DNA of 64,000 nt, from NCBI RefSeq assembly GCF_024362695.1, contig NC_065424.1, positions 2,392,786-2,456,785 on the forward strand, in the 5' to 3' direction. The DNA comes from Pectinophora gossypiella (lineage: Eukaryota; Arthropoda; Insecta; Lepidoptera; Gelechiidae). Position 1 is the first letter of the stretch; each line of letters starts with the position of its first letter. The position numbers and the translations under genes were made by a program. The notes under the pieces are model-generated. The model had not been told where the DNA came from. It made no database searches and saw nothing but the letters and a program-made list of their open reading frames with translations. Positions 8,183 to 18,869 of this stretch are shown here, one piece after another.

Positions 8183-10654
8183 ATGGAGGAGTTTATACAA
8201 AAACAATATCAGCTTATGCAAGCAATGAACCAACAATTAGTCAACTTTAAAAAGGATTCAGCAGAAAGGAAAACACCTGAAAGAATCCAGAAGAGAGTTG
8301 CAGATTTGGACAACTATTGGAGAGAATATCAAACCAACCACGAGCAGTTGAGCGAGCACGGAGACCGTGGACATCGCTATTTTACAGATAAGTCTTTCGA
8401 GGAAACCAAACAGTTTTATACAGCTACTAGGGAACATTTTATGGATTACTTAACTAAAGAAAAGCAACCGTCGACACCAGCATTAAGACCACCCGTTCTC
8501 GTGTTTGAATCGACCCCCAAAGCTGGCACTTCGTCGAACTTATCAAGCGACAACGACCAGACCAAAACAAAACAGGGGACTTCCATTTTAACCCTTAATT
8601 TACCGAAAACAGCAAATGTCGGTATAAATAGCAAAACTGACGAGATGATGCGTAAGCAAAGGAGCAATTTTAAAGCATTTGAAAGAACTGCGTCAACTAT
8701 AGATATCGAAGCTATCAAAGAGAAGTGGCAATATGAAGATTCTTTAAAAGCGTTAGAAGCTCGATGGCTAGCAGTAGATTCACTTCATTGGGAGCTTGAT
8801 AGCTACCTCGATGAAAAGGATGAGCAATATGAAACATCTTACAACACATGTGAACTGATGTACAGTGGCATGAAAGCAAAAATTAACACAAAGATGTGGT
8901 CAGCATCACACAGAGAAACCACGACGCCTAGGATTGAAATTCCGATTTTCAGCGGCAGCTACCAGCATTGGACGTCATTTAAAGACTTGTTTGTTGAGAC
9001 AATACATTCAAACACATCTCTTTCGAATGCGCAGAAGATGCAGTTTCTCAAGAGTAAAGTGAAAGGAGAAGCTGAGAAACTCATTCAGCACTTAGCAATC
9101 AGCACCGACAACTATGCTACTGCCTGGGATATACTCAATCACAGGTTTAATAACAAAAAGTTGATTTTCTCATCTCATCTCAGTACATTACTCAGCGTGC
9201 CCATCACTCAGCATTTATCATCCGCATCAGTGAAGAAGCTCCACGACACTACAAAAGAATGTCTAAACGCCATCAAAAATCTAAGTGTAGATATTTCGTC
9301 GTGGGACCCGATACTAGTGTACCTGTTGTCGCAGAAATTGGATGCAGAAACTCACAATGACTACTTAGACTCGTTAGAGGAGCCACGTGAGTTACCGAGC
9401 ATTGCGCAATTTCTAGACTTTTTAGAGAGCAAATTCGTATCATGGGAATCATCTCGTCGAAAACCAGAAATAGCAAAGACAAATCATCAAGAACAACAAA
9501 CAAACAAAAAACATCAAACGTACAAAACATTCAACACGAAACAAAATATGAATTATAAAACTTATTCTAATTCATTTACAAAATCGAATCAAACATCATA
9601 TAAATGTCCACATTGTGACGAAGATCACAAATTATATTGGTGTAAAGCATTTCTCGAATTACACCCTGAAGCAAAACGGAAAGCAGTTACGAAATACAAT
9701 TTATGTAAAAATTGTTTATACGAACATAACAAAGAATGTTATTCGGAAAAAAGGTGCCGCGTGTGCAACGGCGATCATAATACGTTGCTACACGACGCAT
9801 ATGCATCAACGAGCAAACACATGGTTCCGAACGTCGGCTCCGAAAACAGGAAAGGAAACAACAGTCATGTGTCTCAAGAAGATCTATCAGAAACTCTGTT
9901 AGCAACAGCACTTATTAAAACAAAATCATTAGATGGTTCTTTGATAACCTTACGAGCACTTATTGACCAGGGATCGCAAGTATCCCTTATCACAGAAAAA
10001 GCAGCCCAAATGTTGCAATTACCGCGTGAGCGATGCAAAGGTGTCGTATTCGGTGTCGGAGCACAAGGAAATAATTGCAAAGGCGTTATGCATCTCGCGT
10101 GTCAAGCAATGCAAGGGGATTACACATTTAATACCGATGTGTATATCATGCGCAATTTGATTAACAATTTACCAAACACATCATTTAAGAAGCCGTTATC
10201 ATGGACATTTTTAGATAATATTGCCTTGGCTGATCCAGACTTTCAAATAAGCCGCCCAGTTGACATTTTGCTTGGAGCGGAAGTGTATTCAAATATCATC
10301 CAAGAAGGTATCATCAGACACGAAAAATCGCAACCAGTCGCGCAGCAAACACGTTTAGGCTGGATTTTATGCGGAAACGTGCAAACATTGCAGTGCAACG
10401 TTGTAATTAATAACATTGACGAATTACGAAAGTTCTGGACAACTGAAGACATTGTGGAAAATTCTAATATGTCACAAGAGGATTTAGAATGTCTACAGCA
10501 CTACAAAAATACAACTAAACGCAATGAAGAAGGCCGTTACATTGTCGAAATACCATTTGCACAAGATTTCGAAGCAAAATTGGGCACATCAAAACCAATG
10601 GCCTTAGCACAATTTCGACAATTAGAAAGAAAATTTAACAAACAGGGGGGCTAA
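8183..10654 (+). CDS. BEL Gag-protease polyprotein, upstream part of a split frame
   Basis: Structural and protease part of the retroelement polyprotein. ATG at 8183 is in good context (atcATGg). N-terminal ~230 residues are charged and partly coiled-coil-like. Residues ~250-420 match the Gag-like region common in BEL/Pao (IPIFSGSYQHW, FLKSKVKGEAEKLI). Cysteine/histidine clusters at ~474-535 (CPHCDEDHKLYWC, CKNCLYEH, CRVCNGDH) are nucleic-acid-binding fingers. The aspartic protease motif is ALIDQGSQVSLIT (~591-603), with DQG where many families have D[ST]G. Residues after ~780 approach the RT. The last codons and the stop come from the DNA transposon that begins at 10646, not from BEL. Without it the frame would be expected to run into the RT frame downstream. 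Confidence 0.93.
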   Translation: MEEFIQKQYQLMQAMNQQLVNFKKDSAERKTPERIQKRVADLDNYWREYQTNHEQLSEHGDRGHRYFTDKSFEETKQFYTATREHFMDYLTKEKQPSTPALRPPVLVFESTPKAGTSSNLSSDNDQTKTKQGTSILTLNLPKTANVGINSKTDEMMRKQRSNFKAFERTASTIDIEAIKEKWQYEDSLKALEARWLAVDSLHWELDSYLDEKDEQYETSYNTCELMYSGMKAKINTKMWSASHRETTTPRIEIPIFSGSYQHWTSFKDLFVETIHSNTSLSNAQKMQFLKSKVKGEAEKLIQHLAISTDNYATAWDILNHRFNNKKLIFSSHLSTLLSVPITQHLSSASVKKLHDTTKECLNAIKNLSVDISSWDPILVYLLSQKLDAETHNDYLDSLEEPRELPSIAQFLDFLESKFVSWESSRRKPEIAKTNHQEQQTNKKHQTYKTFNTKQNMNYKTYSNSFTKSNQTSYKCPHCDEDHKLYWCKAFLELHPEAKRKAVTKYNLCKNCLYEHNKECYSEKRCRVCNGDHNTLLHDAYASTSKHMVPNVGSENRKGNNSHVSQEDLSETLLATALIKTKSLDGSLITLRALIDQGSQVSLITEKAAQMLQLPRERCKGVVFGVGAQGNNCKGVMHLACQAMQGDYTFNTDVYIMRNLINNLPNTSFKKPLSWTFLDNIALADPDFQISRPVDILLGAEVYSNIIQEGIIRHEKSQPVAQQTRLGWILCGNVQTLQCNVVINNIDELRKFWTTEDIVENSNMSQEDLECLQHYKNTTKRNEEGRYIVEIPFAQDFEAKLGTSKPMALAQFRQLERKFNKQGG

Positions 10655-12904
10655 AAAGGCCACTTTTGATGAATCATAATAGGTTCCTATTAGGAATTGA
10701 ATTGCAAATCGTAAAATGGCCACTTATAGATTTTCATATTTCAATTCATATTACGATTCATAATATGAATTGCTCATTTTGACAGTTCTCTATGGACAGT
10801 CGTAAAATGGCCAACTTTAAGATGAATTGCAAACGTCAAATAGCTGAATTCTTAGAAGTTAGTCAAGAGTAACTTTTTTCAATTCATCTTGTAAAAAGCG
10901 GGAAAGTGTTTGTAAAAAAATCAACAAATAATTTAATCACGGCGGATTTAGGCTTGATACGGCTTGTTAATGAGTGAAAAAGAACCCTATCTGCCAGTGC
11001 CTCGGTGTGGTATAAGCCCTATTTAAAAGGTAAGTGAAAAGATTCGATATTAAAATTGTACCTAAGTGCTTACTTATTTATAGGTACCTATTAAGTACAC
11101 TTTGAGATTTTATGCCTATGGCTCATACTAGAGGCGTATAGGAGCTAATGAACATATTTATAAGAGTGGTGACTCTGGCCTTAAACAACAAGCATACACT
11201 ACTATGGGGCAGGTAGAATCACAAATACCACTGTCAGTACAGTGTTTTAATAGAAAATGGTAACATTCTATCAACACTCCAAAAGTGAGCATTAATATGC
11301 TAATATCCTAAGTAATATTACTTAATTGTTTTATACCTAAATTACATATCATACAGAAATAAAACGATGTGTTTATATAAATAGGTTATTTAATTAGTTA
11401 TTTATTAAACAATTGCAAATAAACCTACTAAGCTAAGTACTAAAACTATTTAATTTCAGGTGTTTGATGCGGAGTACAATCTTTTAAATGTTTTGGCTGG
11501 CCACGGTGGGGGAGATCATCACTTCTTTGTGTGGAACAACCACATACTTCTTCCACATAAGTCTTAAAACTCACTTCAAGCTGCTACACCAAGCTGAAAC
11601 GGAAACAGTGTGGTTTTTAAGTTATCTGTGATCTACTATGACCTACTGTTTTGACTTCAATCATAGGAACTGAGCCCGACTCCTTCCTTCCTGCGGTGTT
11701 ATATGAAGAGAAACCCAAAGGAGAAACCTTTTAATGACTGAATGACAGTTCAATAAATAACAAACAGCCAGCAAAAATAAAAATAAATAAAAAGCAAGTC
11801 AAGACATGATAGTTTCTTTTTCTATGACTGATTATTACCTATTATATTCTATTGGTCCCGGCTATTAGCCATAAAAATACCTCCACCAACCCGCAGTGGA
11901 GCAGCGTGGTGGAATATGCTTCATGCCCCCTCCGGTTGATTGAGGGGGCCTGTGCCCAGCAGTGGGACGTATATAGGTAGGCTATATTTATGTATGATTA
12001 TTACCTATCTCAGCTATCTATATCGAATAATTTTCAATACTGAACCCAACTTTTTACTCGACGCGAGTTACGTGTACTTTAACAAAAAAAAATACGTACA
12101 ATATGTACTCACAACAAATGATTCTGCTATGAGGTATCATAGATATACTGATAGATATTGTTTTACATATTCGTATAGGAAACAGTATGTATAATTAATA
12201 GGATACTTTTAAATACAAGTTGAATTCCGTCAACTTGTACTAGGTATATGTTTTGCATATTGTTTAGGTAGACAAAATTTGAAATGCCGCCACTCCATGA
12301 AATTCTTCTGTGTTCATTTTACAACCGTTACATTGATTACTTATTTTGTATTAAAACATAGCCGCTTAGAACGTAAAAACCTAAAAATTAGGTACCTACA
12401 TGGAAAGTAAAATATTTTATTGTTGACCATTGTTGACATTGACTTGCCGGTGCCGCCATATTTGACAACCATTTTTTTTAAATGTAATAAAATTATTGCC
12501 ATTTAAAGAAAAATAATAAAATAATGTATTCAGTCTCTTTCGAGTATCCTGTTTTAATACATAATTACGTTTGTTTTGATTTATATTAGTATCTTTTATT
12601 GATAAATATGTTTTTTTAATGCTTTTTAACACATTTTTAATGTACACCTTGTTCAAATAATCTAAAAAAATAGAATAAAATTTACCGGTAAAATTCCGGT
12701 AAAGTTACGGTTTTATTTTATTCGTATGGCAATAAATGCGTGCAATCGAATTCAGCAGATGAATCAAAGATGAAATGAATTGTTGCAGATCCTCTAAAGA
12801 ATGCGACCATTTTACCAAAAATAGCAGAATTGCTTCAATATTGCTCGCAATTCAGGAAATGATTTGGATTTAGATGAATTGCTAAAGTGGTCATTTTAGC
12901 CCCC
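10646..12904. mobile_element. Non-autonomous DNA transposon inserted in BEL ('MITE-N', large copy)
   Basis: Imperfect terminal inverted repeats of about 22 bp begin GGGGGCTAAAA. Both sides carry CAG (10643-10645 and 12905-12907), a 3-bp duplication. Sub-terminal repeats of the type AAAATGGCCACTT occur on both arms and are likely transposase sites. About 2.26 kb, AT-rich, with no ORF of recognisable function, so it needs a transposase from elsewhere. Two smaller relatives lie at 19683-19806 and 42774-42913. G-rich termini with a 3-bp CWG duplication point to PIF/Harbinger; this is inference. Confidence 0.88.
11853..11970 (+). mobile_element. SINE-1 3' part nested in MITE-N
   Basis: Matches the SINE-1 tail from 'ggtcccggctattagcc' to 'gcccagcagtgggacgtata'. 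Head and core are missing. It sits inside the DNA transposon that sits inside BEL, giving three nested layers. Confidence 0.9.
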
Positions 12905-15900
12905 CAGCAGGAATTAGCGCAAGCATATAAACAATTTATACAAGAATATCAGTCATTAAATCATATGGTTGAATGTACTAGCAATGCGACACCGAGTTAT
13001 TACCTACCTCACCATAGCGTGCAACGCGCCGATTCTACTACTACAGCTTTGCGCGTAGTTTTTAATGCATCGGCGAAAACATCGTCCGGGCACACTTTAA
13101 ATGATCTCATGAAAAGAGGCCCGAATTTACAGCAAGACCTCATGCTTTTGATCTTACAATGGAGGCAATATGAGTACGCTTATACGGCCGATATTGAAAA
13201 AATGTATCGGCAGATACTTTGCAGCACAGAGCATCAACATTATCAAAGAATACTATGGAGGAGTGCTCCGAATCAACTACTTCGTGAATACCAGCTCACG
13301 ACAGTCACATATGGCATGAAAGCAGCACCATTCTTAGCCATGATGACTTTAAAACAGTTGGCTATGGACGAGGGTTATAAATATTCAAAAAGCAGAGCCG
13401 CTACAGCCCTTCAAGAAGAGTTTTACATGGATGACCTGGTGAGTGGGAGCTTTACATTAGCATCTGCGAAACAGTTACAAGCAGATTTGGTTCACTTATT
13501 AAAGTCTGGTGGTTTCAATTTACGTAAATGGTCATCCAACAGCACACAATTACTTGAGAACATCAACACAGCAGTTGCAGATCAATCAGCATTCGATTTC
13601 AAACAAGCAGAATCAACCAAAACGCTCGGACTTAAATGGCATCCAAAGGAAGATCAATTCTCATTCCAATTAAAGGTAGACACAACTACACCTATTGAAA
13701 AGCAAACAAAGCGATCGTTATTATCAGATATCTCAAAAATATTTGATCCCCTCGGGTGGCTTTCTCCGATTACAGCAAAATTAAAACTTTTGTTTAAGAA
13801 AGTTTGGCTAGCAGATATAAATTGGGATGACCAGCTTCCTAATGACGTCAGAGCCGAATGGGAAAAAATACGAGCAGATCTACAAAATATCAATAATATC
13901 AGAATACAACGATGGTATAGCAGCAGTGAACATGATATCATACAGTTACATGGCTTTTGCGACGCTTCGAAAAAAGCATACGCATGTGTGGTGTATTGTA
14001 AAATCGGCAGCAAAATAACACTCGTCGCTGCGAAAACAAGACTTGTCCCCGAAAACAAAAAGCTCACTTTGCCTCGGCTAGAGCTAAGTGGAGCACATTT
14101 ACTATCACTATTAATCAAAAAGATACAACAAGCGTTAGCAGGACATCAAATCAAAGTATTCGGATGGAGTGATTCGACTGCAGTTCTCGGCTGGATACAA
14201 GGAGACACGAACCGATGGACACCATTCGTAGCGAACAGAGTGAAGCAAATAAAAGAGGTCATGGCAGCAGATAGCTGGGACTACGTAAAATCAGCTGACA
14301 ACCCAGCTGATTGTGCTAGTCGGGGTATAACAGCAGAACAATTAAGGTCTCATCCATTATGGTGGACTGGGCCTAGTTTCCTGCCTAAGTTTGACGAGCA
14401 AAATGGAGCAGATAAACAATTGTACGTCACGAGTCAAGAGGTGCGCAAATCAAAACAAAGTTACGTCACAGTACGAGAAACTCACGAAGATGATGTCATA
14501 CAACTCATACTGAGCAAGCATAGCAGTATGACGCGTGCCGTACGCGTACTAGCATGGGTGTTACGTTTCACACAACGTCACCGTAAGCATTCAAGTTACT
14601 TAATTGCGACTGAGTTAGCAACAGCAAGACATATGTTAATCAAATATGTACAGCATACAAAATTTATGGAGGAAATTGACAATCTATTATCAGCGAAGCA
14701 AATCCACAATAAAAGCAAGATTTTATGCCTCAACCCTTTCCTTGATAAGGAAGGACTTTTGAGGGTTGGAGGCAGACTTAAACATGCAAACATAAGTGAA
14801 AATATGAAACACCCGATTATCATTCCACGCAGCAGCCGCCTAACCGATCTTATCATCGATGACGCGCACCGGCGATCGTTTCACGCGGGAGCTCGGATTA
14901 CACTCTCGTATATCAGACAACAATACTGGATATTAGGTGGGTGTAGAGTCGTGAAATCTCGATTACATACATGTACAACGTGCAAAAAACATAAAGCAAA
15001 CAAACAACAGCAAATTATGGGTGACTTACCTGAATCGAGGGTCAATCCGACTAAACCTTTTTATCATACAGGCGTAGACTTCACCGGGTACGTCGATGTA
15101 AAAATGAACAAAGGGCGTGGAAGCAAAACAAGCAAAGGATACATAGCAGTATTCGTATGCATGGCTACTAAAGCTGTGCATTTCGAATTAGTATCTAACA
15201 TGAGCACAGCAGCATTTATGTCCGCCTTAAAACGAATGTCATCACGCCGTGGAAAGCCTCATCATATCTACAGCGATAATGGCACGAACTTCGTTGGCGC
15301 CAACAGAGCGTTACAGCAGGAATTAGAACAGTTGCAGCAAATATTCAACGAGGAGTTTCACGATGAAATCAATATGTTGGGAATAAACTGGCATTTCAAC
15401 TGCCCAGCCTTTCCGAGTGCAGGTGGCCTATGGGAAGCAAGTGTTAAAAGCCTCAAACATCATCTTCGACGTGTGGTGGGAGAGCAAAAACTCACTTTCG
15501 AAGAATATAGCACTTTACTCACCCAACTCGAAGCCTGTCTAAACAGCCGCCCACTTTGTGCGATCAGTGAAGATCCCGACGATATTGATTATCTAACACC
15601 GTCGCATTTCCTTAACAGCGGTCCAATATTAACTATCCTGGACACAGAAGAAGACGAAAGAACAAGATGGCACAGGCTCCAAAAGATTAATCAAGATATA
15701 TGGAAGAGGTGGCAGTCTGAGTATTTAGCAAAACTCTCAGCAAGAAACAAGTGGCAGAGACCACAAGAAAACATCAGGGTTAATGACGTCGTTATCATTC
15801 ACGAGCCAAACCTACCTGCCGGAAGATGGGCACTAGGACGAGTTACCGAGCTACACCCCGGAGTCGATGGGTTTGTACGGGTAGTTACTCTAAAAACAAA

Positions 15901-18001
15901 GAGCGGTTACATCAAACGACCAGTGATTAAGTTAGCAGTATTGACAACGAACCCAGAGTTAGCAGAAGAACAGGCTTCGCAAAACAACAAAAAACTTAAT
16001 AAAAACAAACAAACAAAAGAAGAGAAGCAACAAAGAAAAGAAATGCAATCAAAAAGGAGCATCAGGAAGAAAGCAAATTTTATATCAACCGCAATATCAA
16101 CAATTATTACATTTATCGTGATTATAACATCTGTTTATGCAACGAAACCATCGTATACCATGACAGAAATAAATAAACCAATTTATTTCGATCGAATGTC
16201 AAATATGCAATTTATACGCGATGAATGGAAACTCATCGTATATTACGATATGAATCCCTATTGGGAGGGATCAACGACGTTTGACAAATATTTAAAGCAA
16301 ATAAACAACATCTGTGAAAAACAGCAAAAACAAACGCTATGTAACATCATCCTCCTTCAACTGCGTCACTCTCACGATGAGTTGGAGTACTATAACAACA
16401 TGTTATTGAGCCAGCATCTCGAAGATCGCCCGCGAACACGACGAGGTCTTATTGACGGCGTAGGATATGTCGCTAACAGCCTATTCGGAGTGTTGGATCA
16501 AAGATTTGCTGACCAATACGAGAAGGATATAGATCTCATTAGAGAAAATCAAAATCATTTAGCAGTTTTGTGGAAGAATCAGACATCAGTCGTAGAAGCA
16601 GAGTATAATTTATTGAAAAGAACTGAGGAAGCAATAGACAGACAGCATAAAATCATTAATCAGCATCTGAACACATTAGCAAAAGCAACAAATGATTTGA
16701 GCAAGAGTTTACAAGAACAAGAAATTATGACCGAACTAGCACTGTCTACCATCATAGCAACAAATATGCTGACAAAATTAAAATCTATTCAAGATACACT
16801 TATCGATACGATAACAGATATCCATCATGGAATGTTCAACATTCACCTGCTTTCACCTAAGCAATTACGAGATCAACTAAATATCATATCAGGGCAATTA
16901 GCACGTGATTTGTCCCTACCAATCGAGAACATACAGATAGGAGTCAAGCAAATTTATCATTTATTGAAAGTGAAAGCGAGAATCACGGAACAATATCTTC
17001 TTTTTGAAATAAGAATACCATTGATAAACAGAGAAAATTATGAGCTGTACAACCTTATATCAATACCACAGAAGGTCGAGAATGGAACAATCATCGTCGA
17101 GCCGGTATCAGATTTCATAGCAATCAATTTACATAAGGATACTTACATAACAATGACGTCTAGTGATATACAGCAATGTACGAAGTATGACGATTATACT
17201 CGTTTATGTCACTCTAAAAAGCCAATTTATCATCTGAAATCGGAAAAGAATCTGTGTATCATGGATCAGAATACAAGCAAGTGCCGGTCAAGTCCCACAG
17301 AGTGCCGCAACAATTGGATAGAATTGAATAACATAAATACATATCTTTATTATTGTTGCGAGAAGTGTGCACTTAGGATCATGTGCGAGAATCAAATTAC
17401 AGCAATGCAAATAGCCAACCATAAGGCCGGGGTCATAGCACTGGAACCCGACTGCGTCATCAAGGGGGAAGACTTTACAGTATATTCACATAAACAAAGA
17501 TATTCCGAAATGAAAACGACATCAAACATAGAAGCATATTATGAAATACCACCAGTCAATTACATTATGAATTTTTCAGTACCAGAAATAAAGATTAACC
17601 TTAGTGATCACAGCAAGTCTTTGCAACAAATCAAGGAGCAGATTGATGATATGAAGTCGCAAAATTTCCCTATCAACAGCATATCACATCACGACATACA
17701 CCAATATACAGCTATTTACGTCTTAATGTTTGGAAGCATATTGGGGTTAGTGATATACTTATACCGGTGCATCCGTCGTCGCCGGAGCACCAACCTACAG
17801 TCGGTTCCCGAGCCTCACCCCCGCTGTGAGCCCACACCAGTGCCCCGACAGTCGACGTCTCGTAGGGACGCAACAAATCATTCACCAAGGGAGCACATCG
17901 AGCTAACAAGTTTAACTAATATCTTTAGCAATACAAAGAAGAAGGACAGAGCTACGTCACCTGATTTAAGAAGAACAGAGTTCAGTGACAGTATAAATTG
18001 A
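12887..18001 (+). CDS. BEL pol continuing in frame into an envelope-like protein
   Basis: A single open frame of ~1700 codons. The apparent GTG start and first codons lie in the DNA transposon end, so the true N-terminus is upstream. RT is at ~60-210 with catalytic YMDD at ~179. RNase H follows (GFCDASKKAY ~356, GWSDSTAVLGW ~428, DNPADCASRG). The integrase zinc region is HRRSFHAG ... CTTCKKHK (~661-700), and core acidic residues are in VDFTG (~730), DNGTNF (~795) and LWEAS (~848). A C-terminal strand-rich domain ends near ~1025. After a basic linker a hydrophobic segment (~1062-1085) looks like a signal or membrane segment, then comes a furin-type RTRR followed by glycine-rich hydrophobic residues (~1182-1195), heptad-like helices, a cysteine-rich region (~1425-1505), and a membrane segment before an RRRR tail (~1606-1632). 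This layout resembles F-type fusion envelopes of insect errantiviruses and baculoviruses; that is inference. Pol and envelope normally come from separate messages, so the shared frame is odd. Confidence 0.92.
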   Translation: MVILAPQQELAQAYKQFIQEYQSLNHMVECTSNATPSYYLPHHSVQRADSTTTALRVVFNASAKTSSGHTLNDLMKRGPNLQQDLMLLILQWRQYEYAYTADIEKMYRQILCSTEHQHYQRILWRSAPNQLLREYQLTTVTYGMKAAPFLAMMTLKQLAMDEGYKYSKSRAATALQEEFYMDDLVSGSFTLASAKQLQADLVHLLKSGGFNLRKWSSNSTQLLENINTAVADQSAFDFKQAESTKTLGLKWHPKEDQFSFQLKVDTTTPIEKQTKRSLLSDISKIFDPLGWLSPITAKLKLLFKKVWLADINWDDQLPNDVRAEWEKIRADLQNINNIRIQRWYSSSEHDIIQLHGFCDASKKAYACVVYCKIGSKITLVAAKTRLVPENKKLTLPRLELSGAHLLSLLIKKIQQALAGHQIKVFGWSDSTAVLGWIQGDTNRWTPFVANRVKQIKEVMAADSWDYVKSADNPADCASRGITAEQLRSHPLWWTGPSFLPKFDEQNGADKQLYVTSQEVRKSKQSYVTVRETHEDDVIQLILSKHSSMTRAVRVLAWVLRFTQRHRKHSSYLIATELATARHMLIKYVQHTKFMEEIDNLLSAKQIHNKSKILCLNPFLDKEGLLRVGGRLKHANISENMKHPIIIPRSSRLTDLIIDDAHRRSFHAGARITLSYIRQQYWILGGCRVVKSRLHTCTTCKKHKANKQQQIMGDLPESRVNPTKPFYHTGVDFTGYVDVKMNKGRGSKTSKGYIAVFVCMATKAVHFELVSNMSTAAFMSALKRMSSRRGKPHHIYSDNGTNFVGANRALQQELEQLQQIFNEEFHDEINMLGINWHFNCPAFPSAGGLWEASVKSLKHHLRRVVGEQKLTFEEYSTLLTQLEACLNSRPLCAISEDPDDIDYLTPSHFLNSGPILTILDTEEDERTRWHRLQKINQDIWKRWQSEYLAKLSARNKWQRPQENIRVNDVVIIHEPNLPAGRWALGRVTELHPGVDGFVRVVTLKTKSGYIKRPVIKLAVLTTNPELAEEQASQNNKKLNKNKQTKEEKQQRKEMQSKRSIRKKANFISTAISTIITFIVIITSVYATKPSYTMTEINKPIYFDRMSNMQFIRDEWKLIVYYDMNPYWEGSTTFDKYLKQINNICEKQQKQTLCNIILLQLRHSHDELEYYNNMLLSQHLEDRPRTRRGLIDGVGYVANSLFGVLDQRFADQYEKDIDLIRENQNHLAVLWKNQTSVVEAEYNLLKRTEEAIDRQHKIINQHLNTLAKATNDLSKSLQEQEIMTELALSTIIATNMLTKLKSIQDTLIDTITDIHHGMFNIHLLSPKQLRDQLNIISGQLARDLSLPIENIQIGVKQIYHLLKVKARITEQYLLFEIRIPLINRENYELYNLISIPQKVENGTIIVEPVSDFIAINLHKDTYITMTSSDIQQCTKYDDYTRLCHSKKPIYHLKSEKNLCIMDQNTSKCRSSPTECRNNWIELNNINTYLYYCCEKCALRIMCENQITAMQIANHKAGVIALEPDCVIKGEDFTVYSHKQRYSEMKTTSNIEAYYEIPPVNYIMNFSVPEIKINLSDHSKSLQQIKEQIDDMKSQNFPINSISHHDIHQYTAIYVLMFGSILGLVIYLYRCIRRRRSTNLQSVPEPHPRCEPTPVPRQSTSRRDATNHSPREHIELTSLTNIFSNTKKKDRATSPDLRRTEFSDSIN

Positions 18002-18139
18002 ATTTAATTTATGAGTACAGATAAGCCATGAATTATAATTGGGTGAAATTTATAAGTTAGCATTAAGTATAATTTTTGTAAGCATTATCATTTTCATCAT
18101 TTCAGCATTTTCATCTCCCGACTCTCTCGCCCGGGAATA

Positions 18140-18394
18140 TGTACGGTCTACAGCCGCACATTGCACTTTCAGCACTTTTGTCACGTTTAGTAATAATTAG
18201 GTCATTACACGTCAGTCCGCATTTAGCAAGCATTCCGCGTGTACTCATATCACTCTATCATATAGCATTAATTACGTATCAATTATATTACTGTGTACTT
18301 ACGAATAAAAGGAACTATTTTAGTATCAGTGAGTTATCATTCATCTCTACAATCAACAAGCAGTAAAGTGTGTATGTGGCTAGCGGCCCATACA
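18140..18394 (+). repeat. 3' LTR of the BEL element
   Basis: Copy of 7654-7908 with no difference found by eye. No clear purine tract precedes it; the upstream bases are pyrimidine-rich ('cccgactctctcgcccggg'). Confidence 0.97.
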
Positions 18395-18609
18395 TATTAC
18401 AACTCATGCACGCTCACCGTTTATATTTTGTTTACATTAAGTTAGTTTATAAGTTCTCATGAAGTAAAATGTAAATTTCTTTTGAGAATAAAGATTTCTT
18501 TAACCTGAACAATTGCAACATTAAAATACCTTTTAAAATATAAAATTTATTATGTTTAATATATTTACTTTTTTAATTTGTATTTCCACTTTGTACCATT
18601 AAATAATTG

Positions 18610-18836
18610 AGTAGTTTCCTAGGTCAAAGATAAATTAAAACTGACAAAAAACGTTTTCTTTTTTCTATTTAACTTATTTTTTATTTTTAATCAAGAAAAA
18701 CGCAATTATAAGTACGACATTTTATCACGTTTTTCTATGACGTCACAGTGTGCTTTTTTATACAAATGCCATAGTAATTTCGTGTTTTTAAGTTTAGTAA
18801 AAAGTAACTGATTTGACTAGTTGGAAACTAGCCTAT
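18610..18836. mobile_element. MITE-B copy
   Basis: Starts 'gtagtttcctaggtcaaag' and ends 'agttggaaactagcctatt'. TGACGTCA at 18738-18745. Non-coding. Confidence 0.85.
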
Positions 18837-18869
18837 TTTCCAAATAGTTCCAAATAACTCCTGTTGTGT

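Larger units (their letters stand above)
7649..18399 (+). mobile_element. Complete BEL/Pao LTR retrotransposon with envelope-like region
   Basis: Two 255-bp LTRs (7654-7908 and 18140-18394) that I read as identical, starting TGTACGG and ending CCATACA. Flanked by a 5-bp TATTA duplication (7649-7653, 18395-18399). Internal order is primer site, Gag and protease, RT, RNase H, integrase, envelope-like region, which is the BEL/Pao order. Identical LTRs imply a recent insertion. The coding region is split by a 2.26-kb DNA transposon at 10646-12904, so this copy should be non-autonomous. Confidence 0.97.

Noticed and set aside
13654..14118. 154-residue minus-strand ORF
   Set aside because: It lies wholly antisense to the BEL RNase H region and has no motif of its own.
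18139..18366. 75-residue ORF conserved at two places (also 7653-7880)
   Set aside because: Both are inside the BEL LTRs, so the identity reflects LTR duplication.
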